64,000 bases of DNA from Pseudoruegeria sp. SK021 (GTDB lineage Bacteria > Pseudomonadota > Alphaproteobacteria > Rhodobacterales > Rhodobacteraceae), in contig NZ_MTBG01000001.1 in the NCBI RefSeq assembly GCF_002119405.1, positions 434,001 to 498,000 of the forward strand, written 5' to 3'. The notes below the pieces were generated by a model. The model was given only the letters and a program-made list of their open reading frames with translations. It was not told the origin of the DNA and did not search any database. Each line of letters begins with the position of its first letter. Within the stretch, counting starts at the first letter, position 1. Below, one piece after another: positions 32,745 through 42,163 of this stretch. The position numbers were made by a program, and so were the translations under genes.

Positions 32745-34094
32745 ATGTCCGGAATTCCGCACGACCACTACAAGCCGACCACTGGCGGTGAGAAATGGCT
32801 GCATTCGCGGCTGCCCGTTATTGGGCTTCTCTATGACACCCTGATGATCCCGACCCCCAAGAACCTAAATTGGATGTGGATCTGGGGCATTATCCTGACA
32901 TTCTGTCTGGCGCTTCAGATCGCCACCGGAATCGTCTTGGCGATGCACTACACCCCAAGCGCGACCGCAGCCTTTGCCTCGGTCGAGCATATCATGCGCG
33001 ACGTAAACGGCGGCTACATGCTGCGGTATCTGCACGCAAACGGCGCATCCTTGTTTTTTGTTGCCGTTTACCTGCACATTTTCCGTGGTCTCTATTACGG
33101 ATCGTACAAGGCACCCCGCGAAGTCACATGGATCATCGGGATGCTGATCTTCCTGTTGATGATGGGCACCGGCTTTATGGGCTACGTTCTGCCTTGGGGA
33201 CAAATGTCGTTCTGGGGCGCCACCGTCATCACCGGCCTGTTTGGTGCGATCCCGCTGATCGGCGAAAGCATTCAGACGTGGCTGCTGGGCGGACCCGCAG
33301 TGGACAACGCGACGTTGAACCGCTTCTTCTCGCTGCACTATCTGCTGCCCTTCGTGATCGCAGGCCTTGTGATCGTCCATATCTGGGCGTTCCACACCAC
33401 CGGCAACAACAACCCGACCGGGGTTGAAGTGCGCCGCACGTCCAAAGCCGATGCCGAGAAAGACACGCTGCCGTTCTGGCCGTACTTCGTACTGAAAGAC
33501 CTGTTCGCGCTGGCCGTGATCTTGGTGGTTTTCTTTGCCATCGTTGGCTTCATGCCGAACTATCTTGGCCACCCGGACAACTATATCGAGGCGAACGCAC
33601 TTTCGACACCGGCGCATATCGTGCCCGAATGGTACTTCCTGCCGTTCTACGCCATTCTGCGGGCGTTCGACTCGGAAGTTTGGGTCGTACAGATCGCCAG
33701 CTTCCTGTCGTTTGGCATCATCGACGCGAAGTTCTTCGGTGTTGTGGCCATGTTCGGCGCGATCGCGGTCATGGCTCTGGCCCCGTGGCTGGACACGTCC
33801 TCGGTCCGTTCGGGCCGCTATCGTCCGATGTTCAAGTGGTGGTTCGCCCTGCTTTGCGTGGACTTCATCGTCCTGATGTGGGGCGGCGCGATGCCGGCTG
33901 AAGGGATTTATCCGTACATTTCGCTGATCGGCTCCGCCTATTGGTTCGGCTACTTCCTGGTGATCCTGCCGCTGCTCGGCGTCATCGAGAAACCGCTGGC
34001 AACGCCCAACACCATCGAAGAAGATTTCGAGGCCCATTATGGCAAACCCGACGGAACCGCTGCTGCGGGCTCTGCGGCCAAGCCGGCCGAGTGA
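32745..34094 (+). CDS. petB: Cytochrome b of the bc1 complex
   Basis: A 449-residue full-length cytochrome b with eight membrane helices. The quinol-oxidation motif PEWY ([13 protein letters not shown]) and four haem-ligand His in helices B and D are visible ([35 protein letters not shown]). It carries electrons from the Qo site through haems bL and bH to the Qi site. It starts 14 bases after petA with GGGAG upstream. Confidence 0.97.
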   Translation: MSGIPHDHYKPTTGGEKWLHSRLPVIGLLYDTLMIPTPKNLNWMWIWGIILTFCLALQIATGIVLAMHYTPSATAAFASVEHIMRDVNGGYMLRYLHANGASLFFVAVYLHIFRGLYYGSYKAPREVTWIIGMLIFLLMMGTGFMGYVLPWGQMSFWGATVITGLFGAIPLIGESIQTWLLGGPAVDNATLNRFFSLHYLLPFVIAGLVIVHIWAFHTTGNNNPTGVEVRRTSKADAEKDTLPFWPYFVLKDLFALAVILVVFFAIVGFMPNYLGHPDNYIEANALSTPAHIVPEWYFLPFYAILRAFDSEVWVVQIASFLSFGIIDAKFFGVVAMFGAIAVMALAPWLDTSSVRSGRYRPMFKWWFALLCVDFIVLMWGGAMPAEGIYPYISLIGSAYWFGYFLVILPLLGVIEKPLATPNTIEEDFEAHYGKPDGTAAAGSAAKPAE

Positions 34095-34113
34095 GAAAGG
34101 ACAAGTGACAGTC

Positions 34114-34914
34114 ATGGTCAAGAGACTCACCCTCGTCGCGGCGGCAGCGGCCCTCGGTCTGGCAGCAAGCGCTGCCACGGCAGCGGAAGAAGCGCATCAC
34201 CTGCACGACTACAGCTTCTCGTTCGAGGGTCCGTTCGGAACCTACGATCAGATGCAGTTGCAGCGCGGGCTTCAAGTGTACACAGAAGTCTGCTCGGCCT
34301 GCCACGGGTTGAAATTCGTGCCATTGCGGACGCTGGCTGATCCGGGCGGGCCGGAACTGCCCGAGGATCAGGTGCGCGCCTATTCCGAGCAGTGGGAAAC
34401 GTTCGATACGGAAATCGATGATTTCCGCGTCGCGACGCCGACCGATCACTTCCCACACTCGTCGTTGTCGAACGCGCCAGACCTCAGCCTGATGGCCAAG
34501 TCGCGCGCTGCGTTTCATGGCCCCTACGGAACGGGTATGAGCCAGTTGTTCAACGGCATCGGTGGTCCAGAATACATCACCAACATCCTCACCAGCTATA
34601 CCGGTGAGGAAAAGGAAGAGGCCGGATCGATCCTATACGGCAACTCGGCTTTCCCGGGTGGCTGGATCGCCATGGCACCGCCGCTGATGGGCGATGACAT
34701 CGAATTTGCCGACGGTGCGTCCTCCGCGCTTGTCGACGAGTCGCAGGATGTTGCAGCCTTCCTGATGTGGGCGGCAGAGCCAAAGATGATGGCGCGGAAA
34801 CAAGTGGGCCTTCAAGCGGTGTTGTTCCTGACCGTGTTGTCGGTGCTGCTGTATCTGACCAACAAGCGCATCTGGGCACCGATCAAAAAGAAAAAGGCGC
34901 AAGCCGCCGAATAA
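34114..34914 (+). CDS. petC: Cytochrome c1 of the bc1 complex
   Basis: A 266-residue cytochrome c1. A signal peptide ends near ASAATAAEE. The haem site is VCSACHG, and the axial Met is likely in IAMAPPL. A C-terminal membrane helix ([21 protein letters not shown]) anchors it. The ATG follows GAGAAAGGACAA; an in-frame GTG three codons earlier is an alternative start. Confidence 0.96.
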   Translation: MVKRLTLVAAAAALGLAASAATAAEEAHHLHDYSFSFEGPFGTYDQMQLQRGLQVYTEVCSACHGLKFVPLRTLADPGGPELPEDQVRAYSEQWETFDTEIDDFRVATPTDHFPHSSLSNAPDLSLMAKSRAAFHGPYGTGMSQLFNGIGGPEYITNILTSYTGEEKEEAGSILYGNSAFPGGWIAMAPPLMGDDIEFADGASSALVDESQDVAAFLMWAAEPKMMARKQVGLQAVLFLTVLSVLLYLTNKRIWAPIKKKKAQAAE

Positions 34915-34950
34915 TCTAGCGGCGCAACCGCAGAGCCTTTAGCCAAACAA

Positions 34951-34982
34951 GAACGCGCCCCCGGATCACCGGGGGCGCGTTC
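34951..34982 (+). terminator. Terminator of the petABC operon
   Basis: GAACGCGCCCCCGG (34951-34964) pairs perfectly with CCGGGGGCGCGTTC (34969-34982) around an ATCA loop, 37 bases after the petC stop. With no T-run it may serve both strands, since a small leftward gene ends nearby. Confidence 0.85.
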
Positions 34983-35014
34983 TTCATGTCAGTACTTTCG
35001 AAATTCGGTCACGT

Positions 35015-35089
35015 TCAGCTCAGTCCGACGAACGATAGAATGACGAGCACGACCACAACCAAGCCGACGATATAGATAATATTATTCAC
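35015..35089 (-). CDS. 24-residue hydrophobic membrane peptide
   Basis: A GTG-initiated reading frame encodes MNNIIYIVGLVVVVLVILSF followed by VGLS: a polar N-terminus and one complete transmembrane helix. An AAAGGA ribosome site lies about nine bases upstream. Peptides of this form occur as tiny predicted membrane proteins in related bacteria, and the absence of charged residues over 20 codons argues against chance. Function unknown. It is flanked by the petC terminator and the aroC leader; the rest of the 369-base gap shows nothing else clear. Confidence 0.65.
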   Translation of the reverse strand: MNNIIYIVGLVVVVLVILSFVGLS

Positions 35090-35283
35090 AGCATGCGTCC
35101 TTTCTTTTCCCTCAATCGAGAAAAGAACGCCGACCGAAGGCGAACGGTTCCCTGCTTGTCCCTTGCTCGACTCGGGCCGTCTGGGATTCCGGACAGCCCG
35201 AGGATCGCCTCAAGGTTTTGCCGCGATCCCCTCTTGAGCCCGCGTGCCCTGCCGCCTAAACCTCTCACAAAGGAGCGCGCCCC

Positions 35284-36405
35284 ATGTCCCTCAACAGTTT
35301 CGGCCACTTGTTTCGTGTTACCACCTGGGGCGAAAGCCATGGGCCCGCGCTTGGTGCGACCATTGATGGCTGCCCGCCGGGCATCCCGGTCACCGCCGAG
35401 GCGATCCAAGTCTGGATGGACAAGCGCAAACCCGGCCAGAACAAATTCACCACCCAACGGCAAGAGGCCGATGCGGTGGAAATCATGTCAGGCGTGTTTG
35501 AAGGGCTTAGCACGGGCACGCCTATCCAACTGATGATCCGCAACACCGATCAACGGTCCAAGGATTACGGCGACATCGCCGAAAAATTCCGCCCCGGCCA
35601 CGCTGACATTACCTATTGGCAGAAATACGGCATCCGCGATTACCGCGGCGGCGGGCGATCCTCAGCCCGAGAAACCGCAGCACGCGTTGCCGCCGGTGGG
35701 GTGGCCCGCGCCGCCCTTGCCGAATTGGTCCCAGCACTGAGCATCACCGGCTACATGGTCCAGATGGGACCGCACAGCATTGACCGCAGCCGGTTCGACT
35801 GGGACCAGATCGCCGCCAACCCGTTTTGGACGCCCGATGCCACCGCCGCCACAGAGTGGGCCGGTTACCTTGATGGGCTGCGGAAGTCCGGGGAATCGGT
35901 TGGGGCAATCATCGAAGTGACGGCACGCGGCGTACCGGTCGGTCTGGGCGCGCCGGTCTATGGCAAGCTCGATACCGAGTTGGCGGCAGCAATGATGAGC
36001 ATCAATGCCGTCAAAGGCGTCGAGATCGGCGATGGCATGACCGCCGCGACCCTGACCGGCACAGAAAACGCCGACGAGATCACCATGGGGCCGGATGGAC
36101 CTGTGTTCAGTTCGAACCATGCCGGCGGCATTCTGGGCGGAATTTCCTCTGGTCAGGATGTCGTGCTGCGCTTTGCCGTCAAACCGACCTCGTCGATCCT
36201 CAGCCCGCGCCGGACGATCACCAAATCAGGCGAGGAGACGACCTTGATCACCAAAGGGCGGCACGATCCCTGCGTCGGCATACGTGCGGTGCCTGTGGCC
36301 GAGGCCATGATGGCCTGCGTCCTGCTCGACCATGTCCTGCTTCATCGCGGGCAAGTTGGCGACGGCCCACGCGGTCAGATTGGCCAAATGCGGCAGCGCG
36401 CGTGA
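35284..36405 (+). CDS. aroC: Chorismate synthase
   Basis: A 373-residue enzyme, FMN-dependent, making chorismate from EPSP as the last shikimate-pathway step. Signature motifs [34 protein letters not shown] and [15 protein letters not shown] are intact. It is monocistronic, convergent with the HAD gene 24 bases later. Confidence 0.97.
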   Translation: MSLNSFGHLFRVTTWGESHGPALGATIDGCPPGIPVTAEAIQVWMDKRKPGQNKFTTQRQEADAVEIMSGVFEGLSTGTPIQLMIRNTDQRSKDYGDIAEKFRPGHADITYWQKYGIRDYRGGGRSSARETAARVAAGGVARAALAELVPALSITGYMVQMGPHSIDRSRFDWDQIAANPFWTPDATAATEWAGYLDGLRKSGESVGAIIEVTARGVPVGLGAPVYGKLDTELAAAMMSINAVKGVEIGDGMTAATLTGTENADEITMGPDGPVFSSNHAGGILGGISSGQDVVLRFAVKPTSSILSPRRTITKSGEETTLITKGRHDPCVGIRAVPVAEAMMACVLLDHVLLHRGQVGDGPRGQIGQMRQRA

Positions 36406-36429
36406 CGCGCGCTGCGCCTGCTGCATGGT

Positions 36430-37068
36430 TTAGGCAGTGCCGGGGGCTAAGCCCGCTTCAGCAGTGGTCAGGAGCCCTTGCTCGACCAATTTTCGGGCCC
36501 AGCCTTCAGGCCCCTCGAACAGATGGGTGGCCCAGCCACGGCCCTCGGCCACCCGGATGTTGTCCATTCGGTCATCGGTGAACAGCAATCCGGCGGGCTT
36601 GATGCCCGTATCCAGTTCCACAATCTCGTAAATTTCAGGATCGGGTTTGATCACCCCCATATGGCCGGACACATAGCGCCGATCAAACTCGCCCAGAAAA
36701 TCATACTTGGTTTCGGCGTACTCAAAACTTTCGATGCCAAAATTCGACAGGGCAAACACCGGCACGCCCTTTGCCTTAAGCGCCCGCAGCAATTCGATCG
36801 AGCCCGGAATCGCAGGGCTGGCCATCTCAATCCAATTGTCGTGCCACATCCGAATTTCGGCCGCGAAATCCGGATATTCTTCGGCGGTGGCATAGACCGT
36901 GGTCTGGAAATTTTCGCCGCGATCCACCAGATCGTTCATCGCATGCAAGTCCACCGCTGCGAACATTGCCTCGCGGCGGTCGCGACCGATGGCAGCGTCA
37001 TAGAACCGCTCTGGCTGCCACTCGATCAGGACATTGCCGATGTCGAAAATTACTGCCTCGATACTCAT
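36430..37068 (-). CDS. HAD-family phosphatase (YihX-like)
   Basis: A 212-residue haloacid-dehalogenase hydrolase, type IA. Motif I is FDIGNVL with the nucleophile Asp, motif II ALSNFG, motif III Lys in GVIKPDPEIY and motif IV FTDDRMDN. It resembles YihX-type sugar phosphatases; the substrate is not determined. It is 47 bases downstream of the depolymerase-type esterase gene and shares its direction. Confidence 0.85.
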   Translation of the reverse strand: MSIEAVIFDIGNVLIEWQPERFYDAAIGRDRREAMFAAVDLHAMNDLVDRGENFQTTVYATAEEYPDFAAEIRMWHDNWIEMASPAIPGSIELLRALKAKGVPVFALSNFGIESFEYAETKYDFLGEFDRRYVSGHMGVIKPDPEIYEIVELDTGIKPAGLLFTDDRMDNIRVAEGRGWATHLFEGPEGWARKLVEQGLLTTAEAGLAPGTA

Positions 37069-37115
37069 GGAACCCTCGTAAGATTTGTGGCGATCGTCGG
37101 TGCCGGCAAGGGACG

Positions 37116-38300
37116 TTACCTTGCCGGGGTTGTAAAGGGTTCCAGAAAGAAGCGCACCATCTCGTCCGATGCAGCCGGTCCCTGAGGATCAGTGTAAGTT
37201 CCCGCAGAATTCCCCCCGGACCAGGCATGGCCTGCGCCGTCGATTTTCCAATACTCAGACTGCGCGATCCCATCCGCCCCCGCGACCGTGCTGCGGGTAT
37301 AGCCGCGCCCGCCCGCCGAGGTGCCTTGCAGCACGGTCGCAGGCGCAGTGTCGCCGTCCCGGGCCAGCGCGATCAAGCGGTCGCCGTTCACGGGCGCGAC
37401 GGTGCTATCCGCGCTGCCATGAAAGACGATGATGCGGGGGCGTCCGCGTCCACCCTTTGCCACCGGTGCGGGCGCATCCCCGCGCATGGCCGCGAATGCA
37501 GAGGTCGCATCCTTGGCCGCGCCAGCAGGCAGGCCAGAATGGACGCCGATTGCGGCAAAGGTGTCCGGGCAAGTCTGGCCCAGAATGTCGGCCATGCCGC
37601 CGCCCGCTGACAGGCCTGCCGCGAACACCCGCGTGTGATCGAGACCAAATTCCTGCGCCAGTTCGGTCGCAAGTCCGGCCAGGATTGCAGGCTCGCCCGC
37701 CGTCCCGGTCTGATCGCCGGATCGAAACCAGTTCCAGCAGCCCATCGGATTGAAGGCCCGTGTCTGCGACGGATAGGCCACGATCAACTGATGCGCCTCG
37801 GCCAGTTCGTTCATTCCTGTTCCGACCGCGAAATCATCTGGGCTCTGGGTGCACCCGTGCAGCATCACGATCAGGCCGCGGGGCGTCCCCGACAAGCTGG
37901 ACGGCACATAGAGGCGATAATCGCGTGCGCCAGCGCTGTTGCTGTAGCTCCGCCAGTCGTAGCGCGCCTTGTCGGGAATTGTCGGCGAGGCGGTCTGCGA
38001 CGGCATTCCGCCGACGCCATCCCGCAACCGGGTCATCACATCCCGCAATGAGCCGCGCTTTGCGGCTTTGCGGGGGAAAAGCACTTCTGCCTCAGCCGCA
38101 TTTGGGTCTATCCGCGGGCCTTTGGCATCGCCGGACGGCTTACCTGCCCCAGTCCCGAGCTGTGTGGCTGCACCCGGTTGTGATTGCGCGGCACCACCTC
38201 TGTTCAGCGCAGACTGGAGGGTTCGGGTGGCATCGCCCAAGTTCCCCGATCGGGTCTGGGCCAAGGCGCGGCGCATCGCACTTTTGAAGTCATCGGTCAT
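37116..38300 (-). CDS. PHB-depolymerase-family esterase
   Basis: A 394-residue alpha/beta hydrolase of the short-chain polyhydroxyalkanoate depolymerase type. The catalytic domain from about residue 110 has the oxyanion HGCTQSP, the lipase box AGLSAGGGMA, an Asp in FHGSADSTV and the His in GAGHAWSGG. The N-terminal 100 residues are a low-complexity Gly/Ala/Gln region without a signal peptide, so the enzyme may act on intracellular granules or on oligomers in the cytoplasm. Coexpressed with a ribbon-helix-helix regulator upstream. Confidence 0.85.
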   Translation of the reverse strand: MTDDFKSAMRRALAQTRSGNLGDATRTLQSALNRGGAAQSQPGAATQLGTGAGKPSGDAKGPRIDPNAAEAEVLFPRKAAKRGSLRDVMTRLRDGVGGMPSQTASPTIPDKARYDWRSYSNSAGARDYRLYVPSSLSGTPRGLIVMLHGCTQSPDDFAVGTGMNELAEAHQLIVAYPSQTRAFNPMGCWNWFRSGDQTGTAGEPAILAGLATELAQEFGLDHTRVFAAGLSAGGGMADILGQTCPDTFAAIGVHSGLPAGAAKDATSAFAAMRGDAPAPVAKGGRGRPRIIVFHGSADSTVAPVNGDRLIALARDGDTAPATVLQGTSAGGRGYTRSTVAGADGIAQSEYWKIDGAGHAWSGGNSAGTYTDPQGPAASDEMVRFFLEPFTTPAR

Positions 38301-38332
38301 GATTTGTCCTAATGATCACACGTCTTGCAACG

Positions 38333-38743
38333 CTATTGGATGCGGTCCGCGAGGGCCGCTTTGACATCTGCCGAGGCCTGAAGCGCCCCAAGTATGTTAA
38401 GAGAAGTGATGGTGGCCCGGGCCAGTTCCGCACTGACATCCGGCGCGATGCGCGCCAAGCCGACGACCCTGATCGAAAGATGCCGCCCGGCAGCCAGTGC
38501 TGCCTCTAATTCGGCCCGCGAGATGACCCTCAGCCCGAGCTCGAGCTGGTGGCGCGCCATCGAACCGGACAGCGCATCACTTTCGGCGGACAAATGGTTG
38601 CGGATCGCGGTGCGGATAAAATCCGTCCGGTTGGAATAAAACCCGTCCTGAACCAGAAGATCAATGCGGCCCAGATCGACATGACCGAGGTTGATTGTGA
38701 TCTTCTCATTGTCAGCAGGTTTAACGCTTTGTCCGGCCGTCAT
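38333..38743 (-). CDS. Ribbon-helix-helix (CopG-like) regulator
   Basis: A 136-residue protein with an N-terminal RHH DNA-binding motif (KITINLGHVDLGRIDLLVQD followed by GFYSNRTDFIRTAIRNHL, about residues 14-50) and a C-terminal domain of about 80 residues that may oligomerise. The ATG at 38743 was chosen because GGAG lies six bases before it. It probably controls itself and the esterase gene 32 bases downstream through the dyad beside its start. Confidence 0.78.
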   Translation of the reverse strand: MTAGQSVKPADNEKITINLGHVDLGRIDLLVQDGFYSNRTDFIRTAIRNHLSAESDALSGSMARHQLELGLRVISRAELEAALAAGRHLSIRVVGLARIAPDVSAELARATITSLNILGALQASADVKAALADRIQ

Positions 38744-38751
38744 CCATTTCT

Positions 38752-38767
38752 CCATCCGTATGGATGG
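38752..38767. promoter_or_regulatory. Candidate autoregulatory operator of the RHH gene
   Basis: A perfect inverted repeat CCATCC-GTAT-GGATGG nine bases upstream of the RHH start, with a further partial copy (ATCC) and a TATATACC stretch beside it. Ribbon-helix-helix proteins typically bind such short repeats at their own promoter. Inferred from symmetry and position. It overlaps the ribosome-site side, so repression could also block translation initiation. Confidence 0.5.
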
Positions 38768-38847
38768 TATATGGAGGATGATTTCGCGACTTCAAGAGGG
38801 TTATTCTGCACTGCAGCATAATTTCTGACCCAACCCCGACGCCGCGG

Positions 38848-39306
38848 TCAGCCAGCGTCGCGCTTTGCAGCCAACAAGGCCGTGTCCAACGCTTGCAGAA
38901 ACCGGGACCGATCAGCTTTGGAAAACGCCCGCCCGCCACTGACATGGAACGGATCCGCCGCGCGAATATCGCTCATCAGATCGCGGGTCGCCAAGCGTGG
39001 GCCGATATTCGCCTGCGTCAACGCTTCGCCGTTATGCTGCAAAACCCGCGCGCCCGCTTTGACGCAGCGGTCTGCCAATGGGATATCCGACGTGACCACC
39101 ACATCGCCGGGGGCAGCACGATCTGCGATCCACATATCTGCAATATCGGGGCCAGCCTCGACAAATACATGACTGACCAGCGGGTTCTGTGACGGGCGCA
39201 AGCCACCGTTACACACCAGAACCATCGGCACCCGATGACGCGTCGCAACCCGCTCTGCCTCGGCCTTAACCGGGCAGGCATCCGCGTCAATGTACAACGT
39301 TGTCAT
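38848..39306 (-). CDS. YaiI/YqxD family (DUF188) protein
   Basis: A 152-residue PIN-like UPF0178 family protein. The start [20 protein letters not shown] and the motif [13 protein letters not shown] are characteristic. Acidic residues suggest a metal-dependent nuclease fold, but activity is unproven. Its ATG overlaps the fghA stop by four bases, so it is translationally coupled to the formaldehyde enzyme. Confidence 0.88.
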   Translation of the reverse strand: MTTLYIDADACPVKAEAERVATRHRVPMVLVCNGGLRPSQNPLVSHVFVEAGPDIADMWIADRAAPGDVVVTSDIPLADRCVKAGARVLQHNGEALTQANIGPRLATRDLMSDIRAADPFHVSGGRAFSKADRSRFLQALDTALLAAKRDAG

Positions 39307-40142
39307 GCTGGCACCGCAGAGAACGCATCCGCATGGAACTGGGCATGGTCCTCGAAGAACGACGAAATAAAGTAATAAGAGTGGTCATAGCCGGGATGGA
39401 GCCGGAACTGTCCGTTTTGTCGGCGCTTGAACATGGCCTGTGCCAATGCCTCGGGCATCAGCAAATCCAGAAACTGATCCGCGCCCCCCTGATCGATCAG
39501 GACCGGGCCATCAAACCCCACATCACGCATCTGAAGGCTGGAATCGTGCTTGGCCCAGTCGGACTCTTCGGTTCCAAGATACGCCATGAACTGCTTGCGC
39601 CCCCACCGTGATCGCGACGGATGGGAAATCGGGGCAAAGGCCGACACCGATTGAAACCGCTCAGGATGGGCCATCGCAATGGTCAAAGCGCCATGCCCCC
39701 CCATTGAATGGCCCGAAATCGACTGGCGTGTCATGTCCAGCGGGAAGTGGGCGGCCAAGAGTAGCGGCAGCTCGTCGACGATATAGTCCCACATCCGATA
39801 GTGGGCTTTCCACGGGTCCTGAACCGCATTGACATAAAAGCCTGCGCCCTGCCCCAGATCGAAGCCGGGATCGTTGGCAACAGCCGCTCCGCGCGGCGAG
39901 GTGTCAGGAAGCACCAAAGCAAAGCCATGCTTCGCCGCATGCGCCTGCGCCCCCGCCTTTTCCATCGCATTGGCATGGGTACAGGTTAGCCCAGACAGAT
40001 ACCACAGCAGCGGGACCGGCTTCAGCGTCGCTGCGGGCGGAATGAAGAGACCAAATGTCATGTCACAGGCGCACACGTCGGACGGATGACAATAGACCCC
40101 CTGTATGCCCCCATAGGACCGCGTTTCCGAAATGATTTCCAT
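39303..40142 (-). CDS. fghA: S-formylglutathione hydrolase
   Basis: A 279-residue esterase that hydrolyses S-formylglutathione to formate and glutathione, the second step of glutathione-dependent formaldehyde oxidation. The catalytic Ser is in [10 protein letters not shown], the His in GYDHSYYF, and the family segment [18 protein letters not shown] is present. The first-step enzyme FrmA is encoded at 42160-43272. It is divergent from a TetR regulator. Confidence 0.94.
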   Translation of the reverse strand: MEIISETRSYGGIQGVYCHPSDVCACDMTFGLFIPPAATLKPVPLLWYLSGLTCTHANAMEKAGAQAHAAKHGFALVLPDTSPRGAAVANDPGFDLGQGAGFYVNAVQDPWKAHYRMWDYIVDELPLLLAAHFPLDMTRQSISGHSMGGHGALTIAMAHPERFQSVSAFAPISHPSRSRWGRKQFMAYLGTEESDWAKHDSSLQMRDVGFDGPVLIDQGGADQFLDLLMPEALAQAMFKRRQNGQFRLHPGYDHSYYFISSFFEDHAQFHADAFSAVPA

Positions 40143-40242
40143 TTGAATACCCTTTAAACCCTTTTTTAACGGCTACGGCACTGAACCGGTTCCGGCAAGA
40201 CTGTGTGTGGGCCTATGGTTTAGGTCCGGCGCTTGCGGAAAC

Positions 40243-40258
40243 TAAACCGTTTGGTTTA
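40243..40258. promoter_or_regulatory. Candidate TetR operator
   Basis: A perfect inverted repeat TAAACC-GTTT-GGTTTA in the 145-base gap between fghA and the TetR gene, 29 bases before the TetR GTG; a further GGTTTAGG half-site lies at about 40217. Position and symmetry fit an operator for the adjacent regulator, which could then control both directions. Confidence 0.6.
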
Positions 40259-40287
40259 TCACCGATGCGACGTGTCAGGAGTACCAA

Positions 40288-40905
40288 GTGGACCAGCCGA
40301 TCCCACAGATCAAAAAGGGCCGGAAGTACGATCAGGTCCTGTCCGGGGCGCGTGAGGTCTTTCTGCGCGAAGGCTTTGAAGGCGCGACAGTCGATGCCAT
40401 TGCGCGATCGGCTGGCGTGTCAAAAGCGACGCTCTACAGCTACTTCCCCGACAAGAAATTGCTGTTTCTTGAAGTTGCCCAAGCAGAATGTTGTCGCCAA
40501 GCTGAAACCGCGATCGTCTTGTCCATGAGTGGGCGAAGCGTCGAAGACACCCTGCGCGAGATCGCAGAGCGAATGACCGGATTTTTCCTGTCTGCCTTCG
40601 GACAGCAGGTGTTCCGGATTTGTGTCGCCGAAGCCCACCGCTTTCCCGAAATTGGCCGGACGTTCTATCGCTCTGGACCCGAGCAAGCCCGCAACCAGTT
40701 GGCCAATTATCTGCAAGGGGCCGTGGCCCGGGGAGAGTTGCAGATCGACGATTGTCGGCTGGCCGCCGATCAGTTCGCAGAGCTTTGCAAGGCCGATTTG
40801 TTCAGCAGGCTGATTTTCAATATGACTGACGATGTCAGCGCCGCCCAGATCACCCGGGTGATCGACGGCGCTGTTCAGATGTTCATGGCCCGCTACGGGA
40901 TTTGA
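40288..40905 (+). CDS. TetR/AcrR-family transcriptional regulator
   Basis: A 205-residue TetR regulator. The N-terminal helix-turn-helix is at about residues 20-62 (GATVDAIARSAGVSKATLYS, YFPDKKLLF). The C-terminal ligand domain is of the AefR-like type. GTG start with a weak AGGAG-like site. Position suggests control of fghA and itself. Confidence 0.9.
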   Translation: MDQPIPQIKKGRKYDQVLSGAREVFLREGFEGATVDAIARSAGVSKATLYSYFPDKKLLFLEVAQAECCRQAETAIVLSMSGRSVEDTLREIAERMTGFFLSAFGQQVFRICVAEAHRFPEIGRTFYRSGPEQARNQLANYLQGAVARGELQIDDCRLAADQFAELCKADLFSRLIFNMTDDVSAAQITRVIDGAVQMFMARYGI

Positions 40906-40928
40906 CCCGCCTCGCGCCCCGACCGGGT

Positions 40929-41669
40929 TCAGTCCAGACGGCGCGCTTCGAACTGATTTCCGGCACCGCGCCGGATCTCAAACATTTTCAGCTCGGCCAT
41001 CAGGTCGCTCAGTTTTTTCTTACCGTAGTTCCGAGCGTCGAAATCAGGATTTCCGGCGGTAATATACTGGCCGATCTGGCCCAGAGAATACCACTCGTCA
41101 TCCTGTTCGATGGCGTCCATCGCCCGCAGAATCAATGGACGGGCATCCAGAGGCTGCAATTTGCGCGCCACGCCGGCCGGCTCCAACGCTCCCGGCAGTG
41201 CGGGCTCAGGATCGGGGTCCGAAGGATCACGGGACAGGTTTTCGACATAGATGAACCGCTTGCAGGCGCGGCGAAAGCTTTCCGGGGTCTTTTGTTCGCC
41301 CATGCCATAGATATCGATGCCCTGCTCACGGATCCGGCTGGCCAGACGGGTGAAATCACTGTCTGACGACACCAGAACGAAGCCATCGAACCGACCGGTG
41401 TGCAGGATGTCCATTGCGTCGATAACGAGCGCGATATCCGATGAATTCTTGCCACGTGTGTTCGACGGAGCCTGAATTGGCACGATCGCCAGTTGCGCCA
41501 GCTTTTTCGACCAGCCCTTCAGGCCATCCCGCGCAAAATCACCGTAAATGCGCCGGATCGAGGCTTCCCCGAAGCTTGAGATTTCCTCAAATATGGCTTC
41601 GGCATAGCTCGCGGGCACATTGTCGGCATCGATCAGAACGGCCAACAGCTTGGTTGTGGGATCAGGCAT
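40929..41669 (-). CDS. NYN-domain protein with OST-HTH/LOTUS-like domain
   Basis: A 246-residue protein. The N-terminal NYN (PIN-like RNase) domain shows conserved acidic residues in VLIDADNVPASY, SDIALVIDAMDILH and LVSSDSDFTRLA; the C-terminal part (about 165-240, ILRAMDAIEQDDEWYSLGQI) resembles the OST-HTH/LOTUS RNA-binding domain. It may be an endoribonuclease; the target is unknown. Its ATG shares one base with the stop of the GNAT gene upstream (TGATG), so it is the third gene of frmA-GNAT-NYN. Confidence 0.85.
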   Translation of the reverse strand: MPDPTTKLLAVLIDADNVPASYAEAIFEEISSFGEASIRRIYGDFARDGLKGWSKKLAQLAIVPIQAPSNTRGKNSSDIALVIDAMDILHTGRFDGFVLVSSDSDFTRLASRIREQGIDIYGMGEQKTPESFRRACKRFIYVENLSRDPSDPDPEPALPGALEPAGVARKLQPLDARPLILRAMDAIEQDDEWYSLGQIGQYITAGNPDFDARNYGKKKLSDLMAELKMFEIRRGAGNQFEARRLD

Positions 41670-42163
41670 CAGACCTCCTGCAGAGTCTTGTACATCACCA
41701 ACGCATCAACATACCCTGCGGCCGGGTGACGAAAGGCGGCAGGTAGCCGACCCACTGTGTCAAATCCGGCGCGGTGCCACAACCGGATTGCACCGGCATT
41801 GGTGCTGACCACGAAATTGAACTGCATGGCGCGAAAACCAAGCGTCGGCGCCAGCGCCAGCGCATGGTTTAGCATAGCCGAGGCCACCCCTTGCCCCTGC
41901 GCATCTGCGGCCGTGACAAAGCCGCAATTACACACATGCGCCCCGTTGCCGCCCTGATTTGGCGTCAGGAAATACGTGCCTAAGGGCCGGGTGGTTTCTG
42001 CAAGAAACACCGTCTTCGGCGACGACGTCCAATAAGCAAGCGCGTCGTCTTCCGACACGCCCGGATCAATCGTATAGGTGTCGCCGGCCCGAAATGCCGG
42101 TTCCAACATCGACCAGAGCGCGAGTCGATCCCCTGCGGTTGCCGGGCGAATCTGAACGGTCAA
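41669..42163 (-). CDS. GNAT-family N-acetyltransferase
   Basis: A 164-residue acetyltransferase. The acetyl-CoA loop is seen in VTAADAQGQGVASAMLNHA, and the C-terminal AIRLWHRAGFDTVGRLPAAF is typical. The substrate is not evident. The ATG overlaps the frmA stop by four bases (ATGA), so it is coupled to frmA. Confidence 0.88.
   Translation of the reverse strand: MTVQIRPATAGDRLALWSMLEPAFRAGDTYTIDPGVSEDDALAYWTSSPKTVFLAETTRPLGTYFLTPNQGGNGAHVCNCGFVTAADAQGQGVASAMLNHALALAPTLGFRAMQFNFVVSTNAGAIRLWHRAGFDTVGRLPAAFRHPAAGYVDALVMYKTLQEV

Noticed and set aside
32865-34178. 437-codon frame antisense to petB
   Set aside because: It is His/Gln/Arg-rich with no family resemblance and is fully explained as the complement of a conserved cytochrome b gene.
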